Positions 55,020-64,000 of a stretch of DNA of 64,000 bases are shown one piece after another. The first letter of the stretch is position 1. Each line of letters begins with the position of its first letter. The stretch comes from Marilutibacter spongiae (GTDB taxonomy: Bacteria > Pseudomonadota > Gammaproteobacteria > Xanthomonadales > Xanthomonadaceae): positions 1-64,000 of the forward strand of contig NZ_JACHTF010000018.1 of the NCBI RefSeq assembly GCF_014145325.1. The letters run 5' to 3'. The notes below the pieces were generated by a model that searched no databases, had not been told where the DNA came from, and was given only the letters and a program-made list of their open reading frames with translations. The position numbers and the translations under genes are program-made.

Positions 55020-55979
55020 TCAGCGCTCGGAAGGCCCGGTGTCGTAGTAGTCGCCGCGCACGAACAGGTCGGGCTTGATCAGCTCGCTGAACGCGCGGGC
55101 CTGCGGGCTCAGGTACTTGCCCTTGCGCACCACCACGCCGTAGCTGCGGTCGGGGAAGTACCCGGCCAGCGAGCGCGCGGCCAGGCGCTCGTGGTCGGTC
55201 TCGGTCAGGCAGATCGCGGTCACGATGCTGATGCCCAGGCCCATGGCCACGTACTGCTTGATGATCTCCCAGCCACCCACTTCCAGAGCGACCGTGTAGG
55301 GCACCCGGTTGCGCTGGAAGACCAGGTCGACCATGCGGTATGTCGTCAGTCGCTGGGGCGGCAGGATCAGGCCGTAGGGCGAGAGGTCCTGCAGCGACAG
55401 GTCCGGCTTGTCCGCCAACGGATGGTCGGGCGGGGTGATCAGCATCGGCTCGAAGCGGTAGACCGGGGCGTAGTCCAGGTCGGCAGGCACGTCGAGCATC
55501 GAGCCGACCGCCATGTCGACGTCGTCGGAGCGCAGCAGGTCCAGGCCGCTCGCGCCGGTCACGTTGTGCAGGGTCAGGCGCACCTCCGGGTGCTCGGCCT
55601 TGAAACGCTCCACGATCCGCGGCAGCAGGTAGAGGATCGTCGAGGTGCCCGCGGCGACGTTCAGCTCGCCCCCGTCGAGGCCACGGATCCGTTCGCGGAA
55701 CGCCCCCTCGATGCCGTCCAGGCCCTCGACCAGCGGGCGCGCCAGTTCGTACAGGGCCTCGCCCTCGCGGGTCATCACCAGCCGCCGCCCGCTGCGTTCG
55801 AGCAGCTTGACGCCGATATCCCGCTCCAGCGCCTGCAGCTGCAGGGTGACCGCCGGCTGGCTGAGATACAGCGCCTCAGCCGCCCGTGAGACCGAGCCCA
55901 GACGGGCGGTCTGGCAGAACGCGCGCAAGGGTTTGAGGCGGTCGCCCTTGTAGGCAAAGCGCGGTGCGGCGGGCTTCAT
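55020..55979 (-). CDS. LysR-family transcriptional regulator (CysB-like), divergent from aceBA
   Basis: 319 residues. The winged helix-turn-helix (about 15-75, FCQTARLGSVSRAAEALYLS followed by QPAVTLQLQALE) is standard for LysR proteins, and the effector domain (about 100-310) is periplasmic-binding-protein-like with LDLLRSDDVDMAVGS and GLGISIVTAICLTE. It is divergent from malate synthase, so control of the glyoxylate shunt is the natural inference. The 168 bp between the starts contain an AT-rich stretch and a TTGCA-T-TGCAA palindrome suited to LysR binding. Confidence 0.88.
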   Translation of the reverse strand: MKPAAPRFAYKGDRLKPLRAFCQTARLGSVSRAAEALYLSQPAVTLQLQALERDIGVKLLERSGRRLVMTREGEALYELARPLVEGLDGIEGAFRERIRGLDGGELNVAAGTSTILYLLPRIVERFKAEHPEVRLTLHNVTGASGLDLLRSDDVDMAVGSMLDVPADLDYAPVYRFEPMLITPPDHPLADKPDLSLQDLSPYGLILPPQRLTTYRMVDLVFQRNRVPYTVALEVGGWEIIKQYVAMGLGISIVTAICLTETDHERLAARSLAGYFPDRSYGVVVRKGKYLSPQARAFSELIKPDLFVRGDYYDTGPSER

Positions 55980-56016
55980 GGGCGTGATGGAACACCGTAT
56001 TAGGTTTGCTTATGTA

Positions 56017-56027
56017 TTGCATTGCAA
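56017..56027. promoter_or_regulatory. Palindrome in the divergent lysR-aceB region
   Basis: TTGCA-T-TGCAA is a perfect 11-bp palindrome in an unusually AT-rich segment (56000-56047) for this genome. It fits the T-N11-A type core sought by LysR regulators, but a second half-array was not found. Confidence 0.45.
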
Positions 56028-56147
56028 AAACTTGATTGTCAAATACCAGACCTCGCCGCATGGTGCAGTGCAAGGCCAGAACACGGGTCCCCGGCCTGGA
56101 CCACCCGCAGAAACCGCCCCGTGGGGGCGTATCGCAGGAGACGCACG

Positions 56148-57827
<1,680 letters not shown>

Positions 57828-57905
57828 GGGCCAGGGGCGTCCTGCCCCCACCCGATAGCCCACTCCGTTTCCCGCCTGTCGCACATCCAGAAAAGGAACA
57901 CCGCC

Positions 57906-59207
57906 ATGACCCACGTCCACGCCACCGCCGACCAGCTGCGCCAGGAATGGGCCAGCAGCCCCCGCTGGGCCGGCATCACCCGCCCTTATTCGGCCGAGGA
58001 AGTCGTGCGACTGCGCGGCACCGTGCCGGTGGAATACTCCCTGGCCCGTCGCGGCGCGGAAAAGCTCTGGGCTTCGTTGCACACCGAGGACTTCGTCAAC
58101 GCGCTCGGCGCGCTGACCGGCAACCAGGCCATGCAGCAGGTCAAGGCCGGACTGAAGGCGATCTACCTGTCCGGCTGGCAGGTCGCCGCCGACGCCAACC
58201 TCGGCGGCCAGATGTACCCCGACCAGTCGCTGTACCCGGCCGACTCGGTGCCGGCGGTGGTCAAGCGCATCAACAACACCCTGCTGCGCGCCGACCAGAT
58301 CCAGTGCGCGGAGGGCGGTGGCGACGTCGACTTCCTGCAGCCCATCGTCGCCGATGCGGAGGCCGGGTTCGGCGGCGTGCTCAACGCCTTCGAGCTGATG
58401 AAGGGCATGATCGAGGCCGGCGCGGCCGGCGTGCACTTCGAGGACCAGCTGGCTTCGGCCAAGAAGTGCGGCCACCTCGGCGGCAAGGTCCTGGTGCCCA
58501 CCCGCGAGGCGGTCGACAAGCTGGTCGCCGCGCGCCTGGCCGCCGACGTCATGGGCGTGCCGACCCTGATCGTCGCCCGCACCGACGCCGAGGCCGCGGA
58601 CCTGCTCACCAGCGACATCGACGACAACGACAAGGACTTCTGCACCGGCGAGCGCACCGTGGAGGGCTTCTACAAGACCCGCAACGGCCTCGACCAGGCG
58701 ATCAGCCGTGGCCTGGCCTACGCGCCCTATGCCGACCTGGTGTGGTGCGAGACCGGCAAGCCCGACCTCGAGTTCGCCCGCAAGTTCGCCGAGGCGATCC
58801 ACGCCAGGTACCCGGGCAAGATGCTGGCCTACAACTGCTCGCCCAGCTTCAACTGGAAGAAGAACCTCGACGACGCCACCATCGCGAAGTTCCAGAAGGA
58901 AATCGCGTCCTACGGCTACAAGTTCCAGTTCATCACCCTGGCCGGCTTCCACGCGCTCAACTACGGCATGTTCAACCTCGCCCACGGGTACGCGCGCCGG
59001 CAGATGAGCGCCTTCGTCGAGCTGCAGGAGGCCGAGTTCGCCGCCGCCGAGAAGGGCTTCACCGCGGTCAAGCACCAGCGCGAAGTCGGCACCGGCTACT
59101 TCGATGCCGTCACCCAGACCATCCAGGGCGCCCAGTCCTCGACCGTGGCCCTGAAGGGCTCCACCGAGGAAGCCCAGTTCCAGGACGAGAAGGCGATCGC
59201 CGCCTGA
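57906..59207 (+). CDS. aceA: Isocitrate lyase
   Basis: 433 residues. Splits isocitrate to succinate and glyoxylate. The catalytic Cys188 is in the family signature KKCGHLGGK, with further matches at [37 protein letters not shown] and [15 protein letters not shown]. It is the second gene of the aceBA pair and ends at a 15-bp hairpin. Confidence 0.98.
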   Translation: MTHVHATADQLRQEWASSPRWAGITRPYSAEEVVRLRGTVPVEYSLARRGAEKLWASLHTEDFVNALGALTGNQAMQQVKAGLKAIYLSGWQVAADANLGGQMYPDQSLYPADSVPAVVKRINNTLLRADQIQCAEGGGDVDFLQPIVADAEAGFGGVLNAFELMKGMIEAGAAGVHFEDQLASAKKCGHLGGKVLVPTREAVDKLVAARLAADVMGVPTLIVARTDAEAADLLTSDIDDNDKDFCTGERTVEGFYKTRNGLDQAISRGLAYAPYADLVWCETGKPDLEFARKFAEAIHARYPGKMLAYNCSPSFNWKKNLDDATIAKFQKEIASYGYKFQFITLAGFHALNYGMFNLAHGYARRQMSAFVELQEAEFAAAEKGFTAVKHQREVGTGYFDAVTQTIQGAQSSTVALKGSTEEAQFQDEKAIAA

Positions 59208-59214
59208 GTCCACG

Positions 59215-59248
59215 CGTGCCGCACCCGGCGCTTGCCGGGTGCGGCACG
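59215..59248. terminator. Hairpin terminator after aceA
   Basis: CGTGCCGCACCCGGC pairs with GCCGGGTGCGGCACG around a GCTT loop: a perfect 15-bp stem 7 bp after the aceA stop, without a T-run. Confidence 0.7.
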
Positions 59249-59335
59249 TCCGCTTTCGAGCTTTCCGGCCCCGGTGCCGCCCGCCTGTCCCGACCGCCTG
59301 TCCGCCCGCGCCCGCTTTCCCCGTTAGGCGCTCAA

Positions 59336-59351
59336 TGTGATGCTATTCTCA
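59336..59351. promoter_or_regulatory. Candidate CRP/Clp-type site before the GGDEF gene
   Basis: TGTGA-TGCTAT-TCTCA differs at one position from the CRP-family consensus TGTGA-N6-TCACA. In Xanthomonas and Lysobacter the CRP homologue Clp reads this consensus and responds to c-di-GMP. It lies 71 bp before the GGDEF gene start. Confidence 0.4.
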
Positions 59352-59421
59352 GTAAGACTGCGTCGTTCAGGTTCGCAGGCCTTGCAAATGGAACGTGGCG
59401 CGAAAGGCATGGGGAGTGGTG

Positions 59422-60495
59422 ATGAACCGCAGGACCGCTGTGATCGCAAAGTCCGGCCGACCGGTGCGTAGCGCGACGAGCGCCGCGTCCGCCGCCCTGC
59501 GCGGCGCCGACCTGAGCTCCAGCGTCCTCACGTCCGGGGAGTTCGAGCTCTTCGCCGCCGTCGGCCACCTGAGCGACGTCAAGGCCGGCGACACCCTGTT
59601 CCTGCGCGGCGACCTGGGCACCAGCATGTTCCTGATCGAGCGCGGCGAGATCGAGCTCGACTTCGGCGACGACCTGCAGGTCAAGCGCCTGGGACCGAAC
59701 GAGTTCTTCGGCGAACTCGGCCTGCTGATCGGCAACCACGCCCGCAGCGCGAGCGCCGTCGCCAGCGTCGACTGCACCCTGATCGAGCTGCACCACCAGG
59801 AATTCGAGGCCCTGGTCGACCAGGACCCGGGGGTCGTGTCGTGCTTCCTGCGCCGCGCGATCATGCGCGTCGTGCTCAACGAGCAGGCCCTGACCCGCCG
59901 CCTGCGCCGCCGCAACCACGACCTGCAGGCCGCGCTGGACAGCCTGCACGCGACCACCCACCAGCTCAACCAGACCGAGGAACTGGTCCGGACCGACGAG
60001 CTCACCGGCCTCTACAACCGGCGCGGGCTGATGTTGCACCTGCAGGAGTGCCGGGCGATCGGCATGCCGCCGACCATGGGCCTGGTCATCGTCGACTGCG
60101 ACCGCTTCAAGCAGGTCAACGACCAGTATGGCCACCTCGTCGGCGACCGCGTGCTGCAGAGCATCGCCAGCATCCTGCGCGCGGTGGTGGGCCCGGACGA
60201 CATCGCCTGCCGCCTGGGTGGCGACGAATTCTGCCTGGTGGTGAAGGCCGAAACCGAGGACGAGGTCCTGCGCTTCGCGCACTACATCGTGCGCACCGCG
60301 CAGGGCCTGCTGGAGCTGGACGACGGCCACGACGAGGCGCCGATCATCTGCCCCATCAGCGTCGGCGCCAGCCTGGTCGACGCCCACCTGGACTGGAATG
60401 CCTGGTACGCGCTCGCCGACGCCGCGCTCTACCGTGCCAAGCGACTGGGCGGCGATCGCGTCGAATGGCAGGATGCATCCGAGCCACTGTCCTGA
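59422..60495 (+). CDS. Cyclic-nucleotide-binding-domain diguanylate cyclase (GGDEF)
   Basis: 357 residues. An N-terminal cNMP-binding/Crp-like beta-barrel (about 35-150, AGDTLFLRGDLGTSMFLIER and FGELGLLIGNHARSASAVAS) is followed by a helical linker and a GGDEF domain with an intact GGDEF motif (266-270). The inhibitory I-site Arg is missing (GPDD where RxxD is usual), so feedback by c-di-GMP should be weak. ATG 59422 (MNRRTAV) is chosen over GTG 59395; a GGGAG-like site precedes it. Only 13 bp separate it from the cyclase-like gene, so the two are one unit. Confidence 0.88.
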   Translation: MNRRTAVIAKSGRPVRSATSAASAALRGADLSSSVLTSGEFELFAAVGHLSDVKAGDTLFLRGDLGTSMFLIERGEIELDFGDDLQVKRLGPNEFFGELGLLIGNHARSASAVASVDCTLIELHHQEFEALVDQDPGVVSCFLRRAIMRVVLNEQALTRRLRRRNHDLQAALDSLHATTHQLNQTEELVRTDELTGLYNRRGLMLHLQECRAIGMPPTMGLVIVDCDRFKQVNDQYGHLVGDRVLQSIASILRAVVGPDDIACRLGGDEFCLVVKAETEDEVLRFAHYIVRTAQGLLELDDGHDEAPIICPISVGASLVDAHLDWNAWYALADAALYRAKRLGGDRVEWQDASEPLS

Positions 60496-60508
60496 CAGGG
60501 GGGACGTT

Positions 60509-63118
60509 ATGGACGACGCCAGCAACGCGCACGACGACACCGGCCAGCCCCAGGGCGAGCCTGGCGAGGACGGCCACAGCCGCAACCTGCGCACCATCCT
60601 GCTGCTCGATATCTGCGACTCGACCGGCATCGTCGAGCGCCTCGGCGACACCGCCACCGCGCAGCTGTTCCGCGAGCACGACCGCCTGGTCCTGCGCCTG
60701 CAGCAGGCCTGGCGCGGCCGCCTGATCGACCGTTCCGACGGCCTGCTGCTGCTTTTCGAGCGGCCCATGGACGGCCTGGGTTTCGCCCTGGACTACGGCC
60801 AGGGCCTGGCCGGGATCGGCAAGCTGCGCGACATCGAGCTCAAGGCCCGCGCGGGCCTGCACGTGGGCGAACTGCTGACCTGGCGCAACAGCGAGGAATC
60901 CGTCCGCCTGGGCGCCAAGCCACTCGAGGTCGAAGGCCTCGCCAAGCCCATGGCCGCGCGCCTGATGAGCATCGCCCGACCCGGGCAGATCCTGATGTCG
61001 GCCGTGGCCGAGTCCCTGACCCACCGGGCCGTGCGCGACATGGGCGAGCGCGGCCTGGCCCTGGTATGGAAGTCGCATGGCCGCTGGCGCTTCAAGGGCA
61101 TGCCCGAGACCCAGGAGGTGTTCGAAGTCGGCGAGCCCGGCATCGCGCCACTGCGCAGGCCCATCGAGAGCGCCAAGGCCCAGCGCGCCGTTCCGCTGTG
61201 GCGGCGCCCGACGGCCATGGCCGCGGAAGCCGCCCTCGTCGCCGCGATCGCGGTGGGCGGCTGGTTCGCGACCCGCCCGCCGCCGGCCATCGCCTTCAGC
61301 GAGCGCGACTGGGTGGTGGTCGGCGACCTGCGCAACCTCACCGGCGACGCCGGGCTGGAAGACTCCCTCGAGCAGGCGTTCCGCATCAGCCTGGAGCAGT
61401 CGCGCCACGTCAACGTGCTGTCCGACCTCAAGGTGCGCGACACGCTGGCGCGCATGCGCCTGGCCCCCGACACGGTCGTCGACCGCGACATCGCCGCCCA
61501 GATTGCCCAGCGTGACGGCGCGCGCGCGGTGATCCTGCCCACCGTGTCCGAGGTGGGCGGTCGCCTGCGCATGAGCGTCGAGGTCGTCGACCCGCACAGC
61601 CAGGCCACCGTCTACGCCCACGCCGCCGACGGCAAGGGCGAGGCGTCGGTGCTCGCCTCCATCGACGAAGTCACCGGCGCGCTGCGCGCCGACCTCGGCG
61701 AGGCCGTCGCCCAGATCGACAAGGACTCCAGACCTTTGCCGGAGGTCACCACCGGCAACCTGGATGCGCTGCGGGCGTATGCGCTGGGGCAGGAGGCTTT
61801 CGAATCACGGGACTTCGACCAGGCGAGGCGGCTCTTCGAGCGAGCCACTGTCCTGGATGAGCAATTTGCGCTGGCATGGCTGGGAATCGTTCGTGCCGAT
61901 TTCAGCCAGGTGAATGCAAATGCGGCCCTGGATGCGCTTCTTCGCGCCAAGCAACTCGTCGGACACCTTCCGGCGCGCGAAGCGTTGTACGTGGAAGCGT
62001 GGGCGGCACGATTCCTTTCGCCCGCCGATGCGACCGGGAAATGGACCGAGCTGGCGAGGCTGTATCCGGACTTCTATCCAGGCCAAGGGAATGCGGCGCT
62101 TTGGCTCTACGAGGAGAACAGGTTCGAAGAGGCGCTTCCCCATGTCCGTGCGGCCGCCGTCAGCCAGAATCCCCTGCTTGCCGTCCAGTTCGACACCGAA
62201 GGGCGCATCCTGCTTGCGCTGGAACGCTACGAGGAGGCCGCGGCAGCGCTTCGCAGGGCCAACAGCATGTCGGGCGGCAGCATTCGTCGCCTTGTTGGCC
62301 TCGAAGCGGCCCAGCGAAGGTTTGCCCAGGCAGATGCGTACTTGAAACAGCTCGAGCCTGGTGATCCTTACGCGCACATCGAAATGGCCTCGGTGTCCGT
62401 CGATCGAGGGGATTGGGCTGGCGCCCGCAACCACGCCGCCAACGCGCTCACGTCGCTCCGCGACAGCCGTGGGCTTGACTCCAGGTATCTCCAGGTTCCG
62501 CTGGCGCTTTCCGAATGGCTATCGGGAGACCAGGCGGGAGCGGAGAAGCGATTGCTGGATGCAGCCGACGGGTCGCTGGAGGCGCTCTCGAAGAAGAGTT
62601 CCGCCGACGCCCAGGATGACGCCGCCACGGTGCTCGCGGCAGCGCTGGTGCTGGCCAGGCAAGGCAAGGGGAGGCAGGCGGAGCGCCTTGTCTCGGAAGT
62701 CGCACGTTACCCCCGGCTGATGGAGACCCCTCCACTCGAGGAGCTTGCGACGGTCGTGCGCGCCCAGCAGTCGATCATCGCGGGCAAGCCGGGTGCGGCC
62801 ATCGAGCAACTGGAGCGATTGCTCTCGGGCTGGGAGCGCTATCAGACGCGAGCCACCCTGATGCGCGCCTACGTGGCAAACGGCGACCACGAAAAGGCGA
62901 TCAGGGAAGCGGGCTGGTTGCAGAAGCGGCGAGGACTTGCCTATGCCGAGCTGGAATGCGGTTATTGCCTGCAGGCGCTGAACGTCTTCGACAGCACTCT
63001 GTCGGTAAGGCAGGAGGCCCGCAGTCTCGATGCGCTTGGAAGGCCGGAAGAGGCGGCCGCGAGGCTCGCAGAGTTCGAAGAACTTTGGCCCAACGGCGCC
63101 CCCGCGTACCTGCGCTGA
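60509..63118 (+). CDS. Putative peptide modification system cyclase (class III cyclase-like + TM + TPR)
   Basis: 869 residues. Residues about 25-200 are a class III nucleotide-cyclase-like domain with both metal-Asp positions (LLLDICDSTGIVERLGD and DRSDGLLLLFE). One membrane helix follows (about 236-252, AAEAALVAAIAVGGWF), then a receptor-like segment and a long TPR solenoid to the C-terminus. This matches the predicted cyclase of peptide modification systems described at family level (recalled as TIGR04510), whose product is unknown. From about 61740 the gene loses GC-ending codons and GC falls from near 70 to near 60 percent, as if the TPR half had a different history. It is convergent with the RiPP precursor gene (9 bp). 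Confidence 0.82.
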   Translation: MDDASNAHDDTGQPQGEPGEDGHSRNLRTILLLDICDSTGIVERLGDTATAQLFREHDRLVLRLQQAWRGRLIDRSDGLLLLFERPMDGLGFALDYGQGLAGIGKLRDIELKARAGLHVGELLTWRNSEESVRLGAKPLEVEGLAKPMAARLMSIARPGQILMSAVAESLTHRAVRDMGERGLALVWKSHGRWRFKGMPETQEVFEVGEPGIAPLRRPIESAKAQRAVPLWRRPTAMAAEAALVAAIAVGGWFATRPPPAIAFSERDWVVVGDLRNLTGDAGLEDSLEQAFRISLEQSRHVNVLSDLKVRDTLARMRLAPDTVVDRDIAAQIAQRDGARAVILPTVSEVGGRLRMSVEVVDPHSQATVYAHAADGKGEASVLASIDEVTGALRADLGEAVAQIDKDSRPLPEVTTGNLDALRAYALGQEAFESRDFDQARRLFERATVLDEQFALAWLGIVRADFSQVNANAALDALLRAKQLVGHLPAREALYVEAWAARFLSPADATGKWTELARLYPDFYPGQGNAALWLYEENRFEEALPHVRAAAVSQNPLLAVQFDTEGRILLALERYEEAAAALRRANSMSGGSIRRLVGLEAAQRRFAQADAYLKQLEPGDPYAHIEMASVSVDRGDWAGARNHAANALTSLRDSRGLDSRYLQVPLALSEWLSGDQAGAEKRLLDAADGSLEALSKKSSADAQDDAATVLAAALVLARQGKGRQAERLVSEVARYPRLMETPPLEELATVVRAQQSIIAGKPGAAIEQLERLLSGWERYQTRATLMRAYVANGDHEKAIREAGWLQKRRGLAYAELECGYCLQALNVFDSTLSVRQEARSLDALGRPEEAAARLAEFEELWPNGAPAYLR

Positions 63119-63127
63119 GGCAGTGCC

Positions 63128-63457
63128 TTAAGGCATCTCGCCGACGTCGAGGTTCGGCGTTGTCTGGGCAAGCCCCTTCAGCAGCATCGCCCGGATCTCG
63201 TTGCGTGCCTGGTTGATGGTGTCCTTGGACGCCAGTTGCCGCACTTTGCAGTCACGGAACGGCTCGGCCTGGGCCATGGGCAGGGACCCGCAAGCGGTCA
63301 TCTGTCCCTGGGTCGGCGATTCATGGCCGATCGAGCGCAGAGCGGCGAGGTGGTCGCGCTGGAAGCGTTCGCGGAACAGGTCGTCGCTGCCGAGCAGGTC
63401 CAGCAGGCGATCGGCGATCTCCGGCGACAGCGGCGCGGTCCGGGTCTTCGTGCTCAT
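63128..63457 (-). CDS. NHLP-related RiPP precursor peptide (109 aa)
   Basis: 109 residues. The first half is a nitrile-hydratase-like (NHLP) leader: LSPEIADRLLDLLGSDDLFR then ERFQRDHLAALRSIGHE, helical and typical of precursors recalled as TIGR04509. The second half (from about residue 48) holds two cysteines, Cys56 (MTACGSLPM) and Cys70 (FRDCKVRQLASKDTINQA). The Cys-x-VRQLASK segment is the best conserved part of the family and the likely modified core or recognition site. No Gly-Gly cleavage motif is visible. It is encoded opposite to both flanking modification genes, convergent with the cyclase and divergent from the dehydrogenase, so its promoter lies in 63458-63742. Confidence 0.8.
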   Translation of the reverse strand: MSTKTRTAPLSPEIADRLLDLLGSDDLFRERFQRDHLAALRSIGHESPTQGQMTACGSLPMAQAEPFRDCKVRQLASKDTINQARNEIRAMLLKGLAQTTPNLDVGEMP

Positions 63458-63742
63458 CGATGGGTCCCCATATGCGGCCTGGGCCAGGCCGTCATCGGCA
63501 GAATCTAGCGTTCCCGCTGGAAATGGGCAACCGTCACAGATTCGCGGGGTACTCCCGGCAGGCTATGCGGCGGGCACTCCCGCGGGCAGAGGGGTGTGGA
63601 ATGGTGGGGCCGTCTCCTTCGCGCAAGGCCGCGGTGACGGCAGTCGCGTCGCGTGCCGGGAGGGGCTCCGATGCGGGCCCGCGGCTGGCCGCGGCGGGGT
63701 CGGGTCCGCATACTCCAGCCCCACGCTCCTGGATTTGCCCGC

Positions 63743-64000
63743 ATGAAGATCCGCCGCTGCGCCGTCGTGTTCCTTGAACCCCGCGAGGACGTCGCGTTCG
63801 AGCTGGAATCGCTGCTTGCCGGCGGCGATGGCCTGCGGCGCGAGCGGCGCTGGCTGGCGCTGGCCCCGCATATCGGCGAGGAGGTCGAGCTCGACGGGAC
63901 CGAGCGTGAACTGCTTGGCCAGCTGAGCCCGGGGCAGTGGATCGAGGCCGACGGCCTCGACGTCGACCTCGCCCCGGCACTGCCACGCCTGCTCACCGAG
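63743..64000 (+). CDS. SagB-related putative peptide maturation dehydrogenase (partial, 3' end outside window)
   Basis: Only the first 86 codons are present; the frame is open at the window end. The N-terminus MKIRRCAVVFLEPREDVAFE, then RRWLALAPHIGEEVELDGTE and LLGQLSPGQWIEADG, matches the start of SagB-like peptide maturation dehydrogenases found beside NHLP-related precursors (recalled as TIGR04511). Such enzymes are FMN-dependent and oxidise azoline rings to azoles in other RiPP systems; the FMN-binding part would lie beyond the window. It is divergent from the precursor gene, with 285 bp between starts. The assignment rests on pattern memory of a short segment. Confidence 0.65.
   Translation, partial: MKIRRCAVVFLEPREDVAFELESLLAGGDGLRRERRWLALAPHIGEEVELDGTERELLGQLSPGQWIEADGLDVDLAPALPRLLTE

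Overview
This 64 kb window is chromosomal DNA from a high-GC gammaproteobacterium, most likely of the family Xanthomonadaceae/Lysobacteraceae (Luteimonas-, Lysobacter- or Xanthomonas-like). Reasons: GC near 70 percent with strong GC-ending codons; a glnA / TorF-type porin / glnK / amtB block next to ntrBC; an oleBCD hydrocarbon cluster; a maltodextrin utilisation locus under a LacI regulator; an integron-type gene cassette; and, at the right edge, a peptide-modification (RiPP) locus of a type known from Xanthomonadales. No rRNA, tRNA, CRISPR array, prophage or transposase gene was seen.

Layout. 1-714: a single minus-strand integron-like cassette and otherwise empty DNA. 715-9019: alpha-glucan use (GH97 and GH13 glucosidases, MFS sugar importer, lipoprotein alpha-amylase, LacI regulator), with a LacI-type operator in the divergent promoter. 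9080-18059: nitrogen control. glnA has a consensus sigma54 promoter and two NtrC-type enhancer sites, followed by porin-glnK-amtB, a GT41-like protein and ntrBC, with another NtrC-type site directly before ntrB. 18170-30495: mostly housekeeping genes (sodC, GNAT, thiolase, hemD-hemX-hemY, rhodanese, secB, gpsA, hemF). Between gpsA and hemF lie two identical 147-bp repeats and a decayed duplicate of the hemF 3' end.

30655-41590 is an 11-kb envelope-stress locus: a TerB-like protein, YjfI with an extra N-terminal DNA-binding-like segment, PspA, a YqiJ-type OB-fold membrane protein, a 52-residue one-helix protein, a long YqiK-type flotillin, a 1762-residue AAA ATPase and a phospholipase-D-fold protein. 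Its promoter carries three palindromes spaced exactly 23 bp apart. 41671-45938 holds oleB, oleC and oleD without an adjacent oleA, with a YkgJ-type gene inserted in opposite orientation. 45997-53302 holds ubiJ-ubiB, an M16 protease, truC, arfB and an acyltransferase. 53595-59207 holds a glycosyltransferase with a sigma54-like promoter, then a LysR regulator divergent from the glyoxylate-shunt genes aceB-aceA.

59422-64000 (continuing past the edge) is a RiPP-type locus: a cyclic-nucleotide-binding GGDEF protein, a class III cyclase-like/TPR membrane protein, a 109-residue precursor with an NHLP-like leader on the opposite strand, and the start of a SagB-related peptide maturation dehydrogenase. 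This locus and the PspA/flotillin/ATPase locus are the two best candidates for poorly described biology here.
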